Shown in pieces: positions 1 through 8,145 of a DNA stretch of 64,000 bases. Location: assembly GCA_024802545.1 (NCBI GenBank), contig CP103416.1, positions 2,170,001 through 2,234,000 on the forward strand, written 5' to 3'. A model generated the notes under the pieces. It was not told the origin of the DNA, did no database searches, and saw only the letters and a program-made list of their open reading frames with translations. Position 1 is the stretch's first letter. The number at the start of each line of letters is the position of its first letter. The stretch comes from SAR92 clade bacterium H455. Lineage in GTDB: Bacteria > Pseudomonadota > Gammaproteobacteria > Pseudomonadales > Porticoccaceae. Position numbers and translations under genes: made by a program.

Positions 1-60
1 GGTGTCTTGTAATGAAGCGCCCGCGGTGTCTTGTAATGAAGCGCCCGCGGCCTCTTGTAA
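1..60 (-). repeat. 24-bp in-frame tandem repeat at the 3' part of fdsB
   Basis: Positions 1-24 and 25-48 are the same 24 bases, and 49-60 begins a third, slightly diverged unit. The unit is a multiple of three and lies in the open frame of the formate dehydrogenase beta subunit on the minus strand. It therefore encodes repeated octapeptides (GASLQDTA-like) after the normal family C-terminus (..HFPQDF). The array runs off the window edge, so its length is unknown. Confidence 0.85.
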
Positions 61-1569
61 TAAAAAATCTTGGGGGAAATGGGCCAGTGCGCTACGCACC
101 GGATAGGGCGTCATACCACCCATGGCACAGAGAGAGCCAAACTCCATGGTGTCGCAAAGCTCATGCAACAGAATTAAATTATTGTCGCGATTTTCGTTGG
201 CAACAATTCGATCGATAACCTCGACCCCACGCACCGAGCCAATTCTGCAAGGTGTGCATTTACCACAGGACTCCACCACACAGAATTCCATGGCAAATCT
301 CGCCTGGGCAGCCATATCCGCAGTATCGTCAAACACCACAATACCGCCGTGACCAATCATCGCTTTAATGGCAGCGAAAGCTTCGTAGTCCATAGGCGTG
401 TCCCATTGGGACTCCGGTAGAAATGCACCCAATGGCCCGCCGACCTGAATGGCGCGGATCGGACGGCCGCTATAAGTGCCCTGCCCGTAGTCTTCCACCA
501 CCTCACGCAGTGTCACACCAAAGGCTAATTCAATCAGGCCGCCGCACTTAATGTTACCCGCCAGCTGAATGGCTAAGGTGCCTCTTGAGCGGCCCATACC
601 AAAGTTCTGATAAGTAGCTGCACCCTCAGCCAATATGGTCGAGATCGCCGCTAAGGTGAGTACATTATTGACCACGGTTGGCATGCCAAACAAACCTTCG
701 ATGGCCGGCAGCGGTGGTTTGGCGCGAACCATTCCACGCTTGCCCTCAAGGCTCTCGAGTAAGGAGGTCTCTTCGCCACAGATATAGGCACCGGCACCCA
801 AACGCACTTCCAGATGGAAGGTTTTGCCGCAGCCCTGAATATTTTCGCCGAGGAAATTGGCTTGGACAGCGCGATCGATGGCGATATTTAACAGCTTATG
901 CGCCAGCGGATACTCCGAGCGCAGATAGATGTAGCCCTGATCGGCACCTACTGCCAGACCGGCAATGATCATTCCTTCAATCAGCTGGTAGGGATCTGCT
1001 TCCATCACCAGACGGTCGGCGAAGGTACCTGAGTCACCTTCATCGGCATTGCAAACTATGTATTTCTGACAACCGTCCTTTCCTGCATCATGCACAGTCT
1101 GCCACTTAATACCGGCAGGAAATGCGGCACCCCCACGACCGCGAAGGCCAGAGTCTTTAACCTGATCAACAATCTGCTGAGCAGTCATCTGCAAGGCTTT
1201 CTTAAGTCCTTTAAAACCGTTCAATGACTTATAGTTATCCAAGCAAACTGGATCGCCCAAACCGGCACGGGCATAGGTCAGTCGCTGCTGGGATTTTAAA
1301 TAGGGAATCTCTGCCACTTCACCCTGGTAAAGGACATGGCTCGCGGGATCTGATGCCAGTGCATCAATAATGCTGGGAATATCCTTGGCAGCAACCGGGC
1401 CGAAGGCAATACGCCCCTGATCTGTTGTTACTTCTAATAAGGGCTCTAACCAGAACAGTCCACGGGAACCATTGCGCACCGGTTCAATTCCCGCGGTTTG
1501 CAGTGCACGGGCCACAGCTTCAGAACCTAGGGCTAATGCGGTGGTATCTTGGGGAATATAAAAGATCAT
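1..1569 (-). CDS. fdsB: NAD-dependent formate dehydrogenase, beta (flavoprotein) subunit, partial
   Basis: This is the FMN/NADH-binding subunit of a soluble NAD-linked formate dehydrogenase, homologous to NuoF; it passes electrons from the molybdenum/tungsten alpha subunit to NAD+. I translated the minus strand by hand from ATG 1569. Visible are the NADH/FMN loop motifs (LRGRGGAAFPAG, NADEGDSGTF), the GAGAYICGEETSL motif near 740-795, and the C-terminal 4Fe-4S motif ESCGKCTPCRIGS near 230-277. The frame stays open to base 1, so the stop and the expected downstream fdsA are outside. The start overlaps the fdsG stop (ATGA), so the two are translationally coupled. The odd feature is a repeated GASLQDTA tail after the usual end of the family. 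NuoF of complex I is unlikely because only the E-like and F-like subunits occur, beside formaldehyde genes. Confidence 0.9.
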   Translation of the reverse strand, partial: MIFYIPQDTTALALGSEAVARALQTAGIEPVRNGSRGLFWLEPLLEVTTDQGRIAFGPVAAKDIPSIIDALASDPASHVLYQGEVAEIPYLKSQQRLTYARAGLGDPVCLDNYKSLNGFKGLKKALQMTAQQIVDQVKDSGLRGRGGAAFPAGIKWQTVHDAGKDGCQKYIVCNADEGDSGTFADRLVMEADPYQLIEGMIIAGLAVGADQGYIYLRSEYPLAHKLLNIAIDRAVQANFLGENIQGCGKTFHLEVRLGAGAYICGEETSLLESLEGKRGMVRAKPPLPAIEGLFGMPTVVNNVLTLAAISTILAEGAATYQNFGMGRSRGTLAIQLAGNIKCGGLIELAFGVTLREVVEDYGQGTYSGRPIRAIQVGGPLGAFLPESQWDTPMDYEAFAAIKAMIGHGGIVVFDDTADMAAQARFAMEFCVVESCGKCTPCRIGSVRGVEVIDRIVANENRDNNLILLHELCDTMEFGSLCAMGGMTPYPVRSALAHFPQDFLLQEAAGASLQDTAGASLQDT

Positions 1570-2054
1570 TTGGCGACCCCCTCTTCTGCTGAGAGGCCAG
1601 ACACTAGCTCATCAAAGCGCTGCGCATCCACCCGCGCAAAAACATCATCATTGATCCGCACTGAGGGTGAACAGGCGCAGTTGCCTAGGCAGTAGACTGG
1701 CTCTAGGGTAACCGAGCCGTCTGTGGTGGTTTCGCCGTAGTCGATACCTAGGGTTTGTTTAGCATGGGCTTCCAACGCGCGAGAACCCATAGACTGGCAG
1801 GCTTCAGCGCGACAAATTTGCACTGTATGACGGCCTACAGGAGTGGTTTTAAAGTCGTGGTAAAAGCTGATTACGCCGTGAACTTCGGCGCGGGACAGAT
1901 TGAGGCCGTTGGCAATAATCGGCACGGCGGCATCAGGCACATGACCTATTTGCTTCTGAATGGCATGCAACAGGGGCAGTAACGCGCCAGGCAAGGCTTT
2001 GTATTGCCCGACTAAATCACTGATCGATTGCTGCTCATTTTGGCTGATACCCAA
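1566..2054 (-). CDS. fdsG: NAD-dependent formate dehydrogenase, gamma (NuoE-like) subunit
   Basis: Small thioredoxin-fold [2Fe-2S] subunit that works with FdsB in the diaphorase part of formate dehydrogenase. The helical N-terminal domain carries the family stretch LPGALLPLLHAIQ, followed by LSRAEVHGVISFYHDF. The four cluster cysteines are visible as CRAEACQS and, later, CLGNCACSP. I chose TTG 2054 as start because AGGAG lies 8 bases upstream and the protein then begins where the family does. The frame is open further to ATG 2153, but that adds 33 residues that do not resemble the family. It is followed without a gap by fdsB and preceded by a gap of about 170 bases after fghA. Confidence 0.88.
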   Translation of the reverse strand: MGISQNEQQSISDLVGQYKALPGALLPLLHAIQKQIGHVPDAAVPIIANGLNLSRAEVHGVISFYHDFKTTPVGRHTVQICRAEACQSMGSRALEAHAKQTLGIDYGETTTDGSVTLEPVYCLGNCACSPSVRINDDVFARVDAQRFDELVSGLSAEEGVAK

Positions 2055-2222
2055 CTCAACTACTCCTGTGGTTATGTTTGGCGTGTCGTCTATTGAACAG
2101 CCCGCCAACGGTCGCAGTCTAGCACTATCACTACAGAGTTCCGCCTTACCCAAGCGACTCTTATTTACCTAATAAGGACTGCTTATTACCTCTCCATTAG
2201 CGCTGTCTTTTAAGCCTTTTCA

Positions 2223-3074
2223 TTACAATAAAGCACGTGCATGAAATGCCATGTGCTCAGCTATGAACGTAGCAATAAAAAAGTAGCTGTGATCATAGTC
2301 GGGCTGCATTCTGATTTGCATGGGGTAATCGGCCACTTGACCCGCCTCAACTAAAAGCTCGATCTTTAACTGCTCGGTTAAAAAATTGTCTGCAGTGCCC
2401 TGATCCACTAACAGGGGCAAATGCTGCTTGGCCTGTTTAATCAGCTCAACCGTGTCATATTGCGCCCATGCCTGTCGATCATCACCGAGATAATGACTCA
2501 GCACTTTGTCGCCCCAGGGGCATTGGAGTGGTGAACAGATGGGTGCGAAAGCCGACACAGATTTGAATCGTTGAGGATTTTTAAGGGCAATGGTCAAGGC
2601 TCCATGACCACCCATGGAGTGCCCTGAGATTGAAGTGCGCTTGCCATCCACTGGAAACTCACGATTAACCAGTGCCGGTAGCTCATCCAAGATATAGCTA
2701 TACATCTGATAGTGCTCAGCCCAGGGCTGTTGTGTAGCGTCGACATAGAAGCCGGCACCCAAACCCATATCGTATGCAGCCTCTGGATCGTCCGCCACGC
2801 CATACCCTCGGGGGCTGGTGTCTGAGCAAACTATGGCGATGCCATGTTGTGCTGCGTGCTGTTGGGCTCCGGCTTTTTGAACAAAGTTCTCGTCATTGCA
2901 GGTTAATCCCGACAGCCAATAGAGCACTGGCACTGGACCTTTTACGGCCTGAGGCGGCAGGTAAATACTAAAGGTCATCTCACAGTTGAGGACTGCAGAC
3001 TGGTGCTTGTAACGCAGCTGTTGGCCAGCAAAGCTTTGGTTTGCGCCAATCTGCTCTATCGTATTAGCCACCAT
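2223..3074 (-). CDS. fghA: S-formylglutathione hydrolase
   Basis: Hydrolyses S-formylglutathione to formate and glutathione, the second step of glutathione-dependent formaldehyde oxidation in the cytoplasm. It is 283 residues, the usual size for this esterase D family. The nucleophile elbow GHSMGG is present, and the oxyanion-side WLSGLTCNDENF and C-terminal YDHSYFFI (catalytic His) are typical. The ATG overlaps the frmA stop by one base (TAATG), which implies translational coupling. It feeds formate to the formate dehydrogenase encoded just downstream on the same strand. Confidence 0.95.
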   Translation of the reverse strand: MVANTIEQIGANQSFAGQQLRYKHQSAVLNCEMTFSIYLPPQAVKGPVPVLYWLSGLTCNDENFVQKAGAQQHAAQHGIAIVCSDTSPRGYGVADDPEAAYDMGLGAGFYVDATQQPWAEHYQMYSYILDELPALVNREFPVDGKRTSISGHSMGGHGALTIALKNPQRFKSVSAFAPICSPLQCPWGDKVLSHYLGDDRQAWAQYDTVELIKQAKQHLPLLVDQGTADNFLTEQLKIELLVEAGQVADYPMQIRMQPDYDHSYFFIATFIAEHMAFHARALL

Positions 3075-4180
3075 TAAAACTCTACTACCGACCTAATGCT
3101 CTCGCCCGAGTGCATCAAATCAAAGGCCTTGTTAATATCGTCGAGGGGCATCTTGTGGGTGATCAAATCATCAATATTGATTTTGCCATCCATATACCAG
3201 TCGACAATTCGCGGCACATCGGTGCGACCCCGGGCACCACCAAAGGCAGTTCCCCGCCATGAGCGACCGGTAACTAGCTGGAATGGTCTAGTGGTAATCT
3301 GCTTGCCGGCACCGGCGACGCCGACTATGCAGCTTTCGCCCCAACCTTTGTGACAGCACTCTAGGGCTTGACGCATCACGTCCACGTTACCAATACATTC
3401 AAAGCTGTAATCCACTCCGCCGCCGGTCATCTGAATAATATGGTCGACTAGGTTGTCCACGTCTTTGGGGTTGATAAAGTCAGTCATACCAAACTGCTTG
3501 CCCAAGCCTTCTCGCGCGGGGTTTAAGTCGATACCAATAATGCGAGTGGCGCCGACCATCTTGGCACCCTGTATAACGTTCAAACCTATGCCGCCCAGAC
3601 CAAATACCGCTACTGTAGAACCGGCTTCCACTTTCATAGTGAATGCTACGGCACCAATACCAGTGGTGACACCACAGCCGATATAGCAGATCTTGTCGAA
3701 GGGCGCGTCTCTACGCACCTTGGCCAGTGATATTTCGGGGAGGACTGTGTAATTGGAGAAAGTAGAGCAACCCATATAGTGCAGAATGGGTTTGCCTTCA
3801 AAGGAAAAACGGCTGCTGCCGTCAGGCATCACGCCCTGGCCCTGAGTGGACCGAACCGCTTGGCAGAGATTAGTTTTAGGGTTTAGGCAATACTCACATT
3901 CGCGACACTCGGCGGTATAGAGAGGGATCACATGATCGCCGGGTTTCAGGCTCTTCACCCCTGGACCCACTTCAACCACTAAACCTGCACCTTCGTGGCC
4001 TAAGATCGCGGGGAAAGCACCCTCGGGATCATCGCCGGACAGAGTAAAGGCATCCGTATGGCAAACACCTGTGGCTTTTATTTCAACCAGCACTTCGCCG
4101 GCACGTGGTCCGTCGAGATCCACTTCGACAATTTCTAAGGGTTTACCTGCGCCAAATGCCACTGCTGCCTTTGTTTTCAT
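3074..4180 (-). CDS. frmA: S-(hydroxymethyl)glutathione dehydrogenase (class III alcohol dehydrogenase)
   Basis: Oxidises the spontaneous formaldehyde-glutathione adduct with NAD+ to S-formylglutathione. It is 368 residues, the family length. The catalytic zinc region [12 protein letters not shown] and GHEGAG is present, as are the structural-zinc cysteines ([15 protein letters not shown]), the Rossmann motif GLGGIG and the characteristic C-terminus SIRSVVEF. It is the first gene of a minus-strand run frmA-fghA-(gap)-fdsG-fdsB. No frmR or other dedicated regulator is visible upstream. The 5' region 4181-4326 is shared with the divergent amidohydrolase gene. Confidence 0.96.
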   Translation of the reverse strand: MKTKAAVAFGAGKPLEIVEVDLDGPRAGEVLVEIKATGVCHTDAFTLSGDDPEGAFPAILGHEGAGLVVEVGPGVKSLKPGDHVIPLYTAECRECEYCLNPKTNLCQAVRSTQGQGVMPDGSSRFSFEGKPILHYMGCSTFSNYTVLPEISLAKVRRDAPFDKICYIGCGVTTGIGAVAFTMKVEAGSTVAVFGLGGIGLNVIQGAKMVGATRIIGIDLNPAREGLGKQFGMTDFINPKDVDNLVDHIIQMTGGGVDYSFECIGNVDVMRQALECCHKGWGESCIVGVAGAGKQITTRPFQLVTGRSWRGTAFGGARGRTDVPRIVDWYMDGKINIDDLITHKMPLDDINKAFDLMHSGESIRSVVEF

Positions 4181-4326
4181 ACGTTAAATCCTCGTATTGT
4201 CTCAAGAGCGTCTTAGATACTAAGCTGCTCGATTACTCTTATTGGTTGCCATACTAGGACAAAAGGCGCTATTTTGGCTATCAAATAACCCCCCACCAAT
4301 AAGAAAAACAATAATCGGAAGCAACA

Positions 4327-6057
4327 ATGACAACATTCTTAAAGCTGGTTATAGCCTACCTGATGATTGCATCGATTCCCTGCAGTGCAGCCAAGCAAAC
4401 AGCTACGCAGACTATAGACAAACTAGTAATCTATACCGCTAAGAAAATCATCACCATGGAGTCCGCCCTGCCCGAGGCCACCGCCGTGGCTGTAGCAAAT
4501 GGTCGCATTGTCGCGGTGGGTTCACTGGAATCTCTGAGTAGCTGGACAGATCAAAAAGACGCCCGTATAGACCGTCGTTTTGAGGGCAAGATTATAATGC
4601 CCGGCTTTATTGATCCCCATGTGCATCCTTCCCTGCCAGCTGTACTGACACAGTTTCCCTTTATTGCCCCGGATGACTGGTCCCTGCCCACTGGAGAATT
4701 CCCCGGCGCCAAAACCCCCGAGACTTATCTCAAGCGCCTAAAGCAGCTGGTTGCCGAACACCATGATGAAAGCGTTCCCTTTATTGCCTGGGGTTATCAT
4801 CCCCTGTGGCATGGAGAACTGTTTCGCGAGCAGCTCAGTGCCCTGTTCCCGGCTCAACCGGTCATGCTGTGGCACAGATCCTTCCATGAAATAATCGCCA
4901 ACGATGCGGCACTGACGATGCTCGATATAAAGCAGGCTGATCTCGCGGATAACCCCTTAACCGATTGGAACAAAGGGCATTTCTTTGAGAATGGCATGTA
5001 CGCGCTTATTCCAAAGATGTCGTTTCTGTTTGACCCAGCTCGCTTTGGTAAAGGCATGGAGAACTTCATTCAAATGGTCCACCAGGGCGGCGTCACCACA
5101 GTTCTGGATATGGGCACCGGCGTATTTGGTAATCCAGATGCAGAAGTCGACTTGATTCGCCATACAGTGGAAACAGCCCAGGCCCCAGCGCGATTAATTC
5201 TGACGCCGATTATTACCGATTTTATGGGCCGCGGCGTCTCTATTGAAGATGCCCTAGTGCAAGTGGATAAGTGGCGAGCACAAAACAGCCACAGAGTGAT
5301 GTTTGACCGACGCTTTAAACTAATGATTGATGGCGCCATCTACAGTGGACTGGCGCAGTTTAAATTCCCCGGCTATATCGACGGTCATAAGGGCGTCTGG
5401 ATGGTGCCTGCTGACATTTCCCAGCAATGGGCTCAGGCATTCTGGGATGCAGGTTATCAGATTCATGCTCACACCAATGGCGACGGCAGCGCCGAGGTCT
5501 TAATTGATCTGCTAAAAACTCTGCAAAAAAACACCCCCAAAGCCGACCACCGTTTGGCGCTGGAACATTTTGCCTACACCACAGAGGATCAAAACCGACA
5601 GCTTGCGGAGCTCGGCGCAGTGGTCTCCGCCAATCCCTACTACCACTATATGCTCAGTGATATTTACAGCGATCAATGGTTGGGTGCCGATCGCGGCAGC
5701 CAGATGGTACGCCTGGGTTCTCTTGAGCGGCTGGGCATGCCCTTCGCCTTTCATTCCGACAGCCCCATGGCACCATTGGAACCCCTGACGCTGGTTTCTG
5801 CGGCAGTAAATCGCGTCACTATTAATGGCAATCTTACCGGCGCCAATGAGCGGGTCAGTCTCCACGCAGCTCTGCGCGCCATCACCATCGATGCAGCATG
5901 GGTAATGGGCTGGGAAGATGAGATTGGATCGATTCGCGCAGGTAAAAAAGCCGATTTTACAATTCTTGAGGCCGACCCCTATCAGGTTGGGCCCAAAGAC
6001 ATAAAAGATATCAAAATTTGGGGCACTGTTTTTGAAGGACTGCCGGCGCCGTTATAG
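4327..6057 (+). CDS. Exported amidohydrolase (YtcJ-like, metal-dependent hydrolase)
   Basis: A 576-residue member of the amidohydrolase superfamily in the amidohydrolase_3/YtcJ group, predicted to hydrolyse amide-like bonds of small molecules. A signal peptide (about residues 1-22, ending CSAAK) suggests export. The metal-binding HVH lies at residues 98-100 after the usual MPGFID. Later histidines (QIHAHTNGD, ALEHF) and the aspartate in FHSDSPM fit the remaining ligands, and the C-terminal GSIRAGKKADFTILE closes the small beta domain. GGAAG-type Shine-Dalgarno sequence GGAAGC precedes the ATG. The substrate cannot be told from sequence. It starts a plus-strand run of exported hydrolases. Confidence 0.88.
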   Translation: MTTFLKLVIAYLMIASIPCSAAKQTATQTIDKLVIYTAKKIITMESALPEATAVAVANGRIVAVGSLESLSSWTDQKDARIDRRFEGKIIMPGFIDPHVHPSLPAVLTQFPFIAPDDWSLPTGEFPGAKTPETYLKRLKQLVAEHHDESVPFIAWGYHPLWHGELFREQLSALFPAQPVMLWHRSFHEIIANDAALTMLDIKQADLADNPLTDWNKGHFFENGMYALIPKMSFLFDPARFGKGMENFIQMVHQGGVTTVLDMGTGVFGNPDAEVDLIRHTVETAQAPARLILTPIITDFMGRGVSIEDALVQVDKWRAQNSHRVMFDRRFKLMIDGAIYSGLAQFKFPGYIDGHKGVWMVPADISQQWAQAFWDAGYQIHAHTNGDGSAEVLIDLLKTLQKNTPKADHRLALEHFAYTTEDQNRQLAELGAVVSANPYYHYMLSDIYSDQWLGADRGSQMVRLGSLERLGMPFAFHSDSPMAPLEPLTLVSAAVNRVTINGNLTGANERVSLHAALRAITIDAAWVMGWEDEIGSIRAGKKADFTILEADPYQVGPKDIKDIKIWGTVFEGLPAPL

Positions 6058-6218
6058 TCGGCAAGTTACATCAAAAAACAGCAGGTCTGACGACTATTTA
6101 ATCAAGCCCCAATGGGGCAGCCATTTTAGTCCCACCGGTCATAGGTGGGAGTTTCGCTGGCGCGTTTTTGACGTTACTATTATCGGATTGGTACGTAAAA
6201 ATAATAAGTAGAGGAAAC

Positions 6219-7622
6219 ATGAAAATGTTTAAAGCTCTCTTCAGATCACTATCGTTAATACTCCTTCTAACCCTACTGGCTTCCTGTGGCGGCGGATCCA
6301 ATCCGGCTGCAACTGCAGGCCTCGCCACAGAGACGGATGAAACACCAGAGGTTGATCAATCATTCGTCTGGCAACAGGCCACGCCTGAATCTGTCGGTAT
6401 GGATTCTGTGTTATTAGGGCAGGCTTTTGATCAGGCTTTTGTCGATGGTAGCTACACTCAAGCCGCCCTGGTAGTCAAAGACGATAAACTGATCTACGAG
6501 CGCTACCGAGGCATTCTGCCAACAGAAGCGGTCAACCTCACGGCGACCACTGTTCTCGACAGCCAAGCAGGCTACGGCACCCGCGATAGAGACAGCCTTG
6601 CAACTTCCTGGTCAACGGCAAAATCCTTTACCAGTGTGTTGGTCGCGATTGCCATTGAACAGGGTTTTATCGAATCACTCTCGGAACCGGCCTCAACTTA
6701 TATAGATGAATGGCAAGGGGATGACAGAGCCGCAATCACAATTCGCAATCTCTTGGATATGCGCTCTGGGCTGCCACTAGTTTGTTATGACGTTGCCGGA
6801 CAAAGTCTCGGCGTCTGCACCAATGCTGGCGCCGCTGGCGGTGATTTAATTTTCTCCAACAATCAGATGTCCGCCTGTATTGATCGCCCACTAGCAGCCA
6901 CCAATGTCAACCAACCCTGGCATACAACTGGGGCAATCTGGCAGTCCGGCTACTGGCTCTATTCTAATTGCGACACCATGGTACTGGGGGAAATTCTCTA
7001 CCGAGCCACAGGCCAGGACCTGCAGACTTACGCCGACCTGCAGCTGTTTTCTAAGATCGGTATGCAAGCCCAATGGTGGCGAGACAACGATGGCACTAGT
7101 CAGGTGGATGGCAATTATTTAGCCTATTGCTGTCTCGATGCGACGCCACGTGATTTTGCAAGATTTGGGCAGTTACTGCTGAATAATGGCCTATGGGATA
7201 GTGAACAGGTGATTCCCAGTGCTTACGTGGACAATATCAAAAACATTACTCTCGATTCTGTAGTGACTGAAATAGGCGGTGGAATATTTAGCTACGGGCT
7301 GAAATTTTGGAGCATAATCCCTGAAGTCCAAGAGGATGGTGTGGTTTATCCACTGCCGAATACGCTGATTTCAACCACCGGCTTTGATGGTCAGTACATC
7401 AGCATAGATTTTGACAACAATATTGTGGTGGTGCGAAATAGCCTTTACAGCCCGATTATAAATGCCTCCGATGAACGGAAAATGACCATCACAGCAAGTG
7501 ACTTGGGCGCATCTAGCCTAGTTGGCTCTTTACCCAGAGGCCTGGCCTTAACTGCCGGATCTAGCTATGTGCACCAAAGGCTTCTCTATGGAGTCAATAA
7601 ATCCATTATCGCGTCAGACTAA
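6219..7622 (+). CDS. Lipoprotein serine hydrolase, beta-lactamase (class C)/penicillin-binding family
   Basis: Predicted outer-membrane or periplasmic lipoprotein of 467 residues. The signal peptide ends in a lipobox with Cys23 (LLASC), followed by GGGS. The nucleophile motif SxxK is STAK at about residues 132-135, and a YSN tripeptide (WLYSNCD) supplies the second motif. The family covers esterases, peptidases and beta-lactamase-like proteins, so the substrate is open. I chose ATG 6219 because GAGGAA sits just upstream; an in-frame start 17 codons earlier would spoil the signal peptide. Several cysteine pairs suggest a disulphide-containing exported protein. It lies 160 bases after the amidohydrolase gene. 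Confidence 0.86.
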   Translation: MKMFKALFRSLSLILLLTLLASCGGGSNPAATAGLATETDETPEVDQSFVWQQATPESVGMDSVLLGQAFDQAFVDGSYTQAALVVKDDKLIYERYRGILPTEAVNLTATTVLDSQAGYGTRDRDSLATSWSTAKSFTSVLVAIAIEQGFIESLSEPASTYIDEWQGDDRAAITIRNLLDMRSGLPLVCYDVAGQSLGVCTNAGAAGGDLIFSNNQMSACIDRPLAATNVNQPWHTTGAIWQSGYWLYSNCDTMVLGEILYRATGQDLQTYADLQLFSKIGMQAQWWRDNDGTSQVDGNYLAYCCLDATPRDFARFGQLLLNNGLWDSEQVIPSAYVDNIKNITLDSVVTEIGGGIFSYGLKFWSIIPEVQEDGVVYPLPNTLISTTGFDGQYISIDFDNNIVVVRNSLYSPIINASDERKMTITASDLGASSLVGSLPRGLALTAGSSYVHQRLLYGVNKSIIASD

Positions 7623-7675
7623 CTGGGGCCGTTTCGCCCACAAACAATTTTAATCATAATAAAAAAGGTAATACC

Positions 7676-8041
7676 ATGAGCGACATTATTCTCTACGTAC
7701 TAGCACTGACTCTCTTTCAAATCTGGCTGCTACCTATGGCCGTCAATTTAAAAAATAGCGCTTACCTGCTCTCCAACCGCGATGAAGAAGTTGAAACCTC
7801 GGTGACCTTTCAAAGGATCAAACGCGCCGCTGCCAATCTTCAAGAAACCCTGCCCATTTTTCTTACCCTGGCACTTTTATCCATGATTATGGATGTGGAT
7901 ATGACTCAGGCTGCGACTGCCTGGCTGGCACTGCGTGTTATTCATCTGGCTTGCTATAGCCTTGGCTTTGCCATGCTTCGCAGCCTTAGCTGGGTCGGCT
8001 CCGTGATTGCACTGATCTACATGGCGCTGCAGTTAGTCTAG
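7676..8041 (+). CDS. MAPEG-family inner-membrane protein
   Basis: A 121-residue integral membrane protein with about four hydrophobic helices. It belongs to the MAPEG family (membrane-associated proteins in eicosanoid and glutathione metabolism). The family signature region is seen in the RIKRAAANLQETLPIF stretch after the first helix. AAGGT lies upstream of the ATG. Bacterial members mostly have no known substrate; a glutathione-related role would fit the nearby formaldehyde genes, but that is inference only. Confidence 0.85.
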   Translation: MSDIILYVLALTLFQIWLLPMAVNLKNSAYLLSNRDEEVETSVTFQRIKRAAANLQETLPIFLTLALLSMIMDVDMTQAATAWLALRVIHLACYSLGFAMLRSLSWVGSVIALIYMALQLV

Positions 8042-8145
8042 GCAATCCTGACCTTTTAAAAACAACCTTTAAAACCAGTTTTTTACAACAATAGGTGCCA
8101 GGCGTTGTGACATAGACAACGCCCAGTCACCAATGGAAAAATACT

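Noticed and set aside
1-2054. Complex I nuoE/nuoF genes
   Set aside because: No other nuo genes lie nearby, and the pair follows frmA-fghA; the FdsG/FdsB sequence pattern and context fit formate dehydrogenase better.
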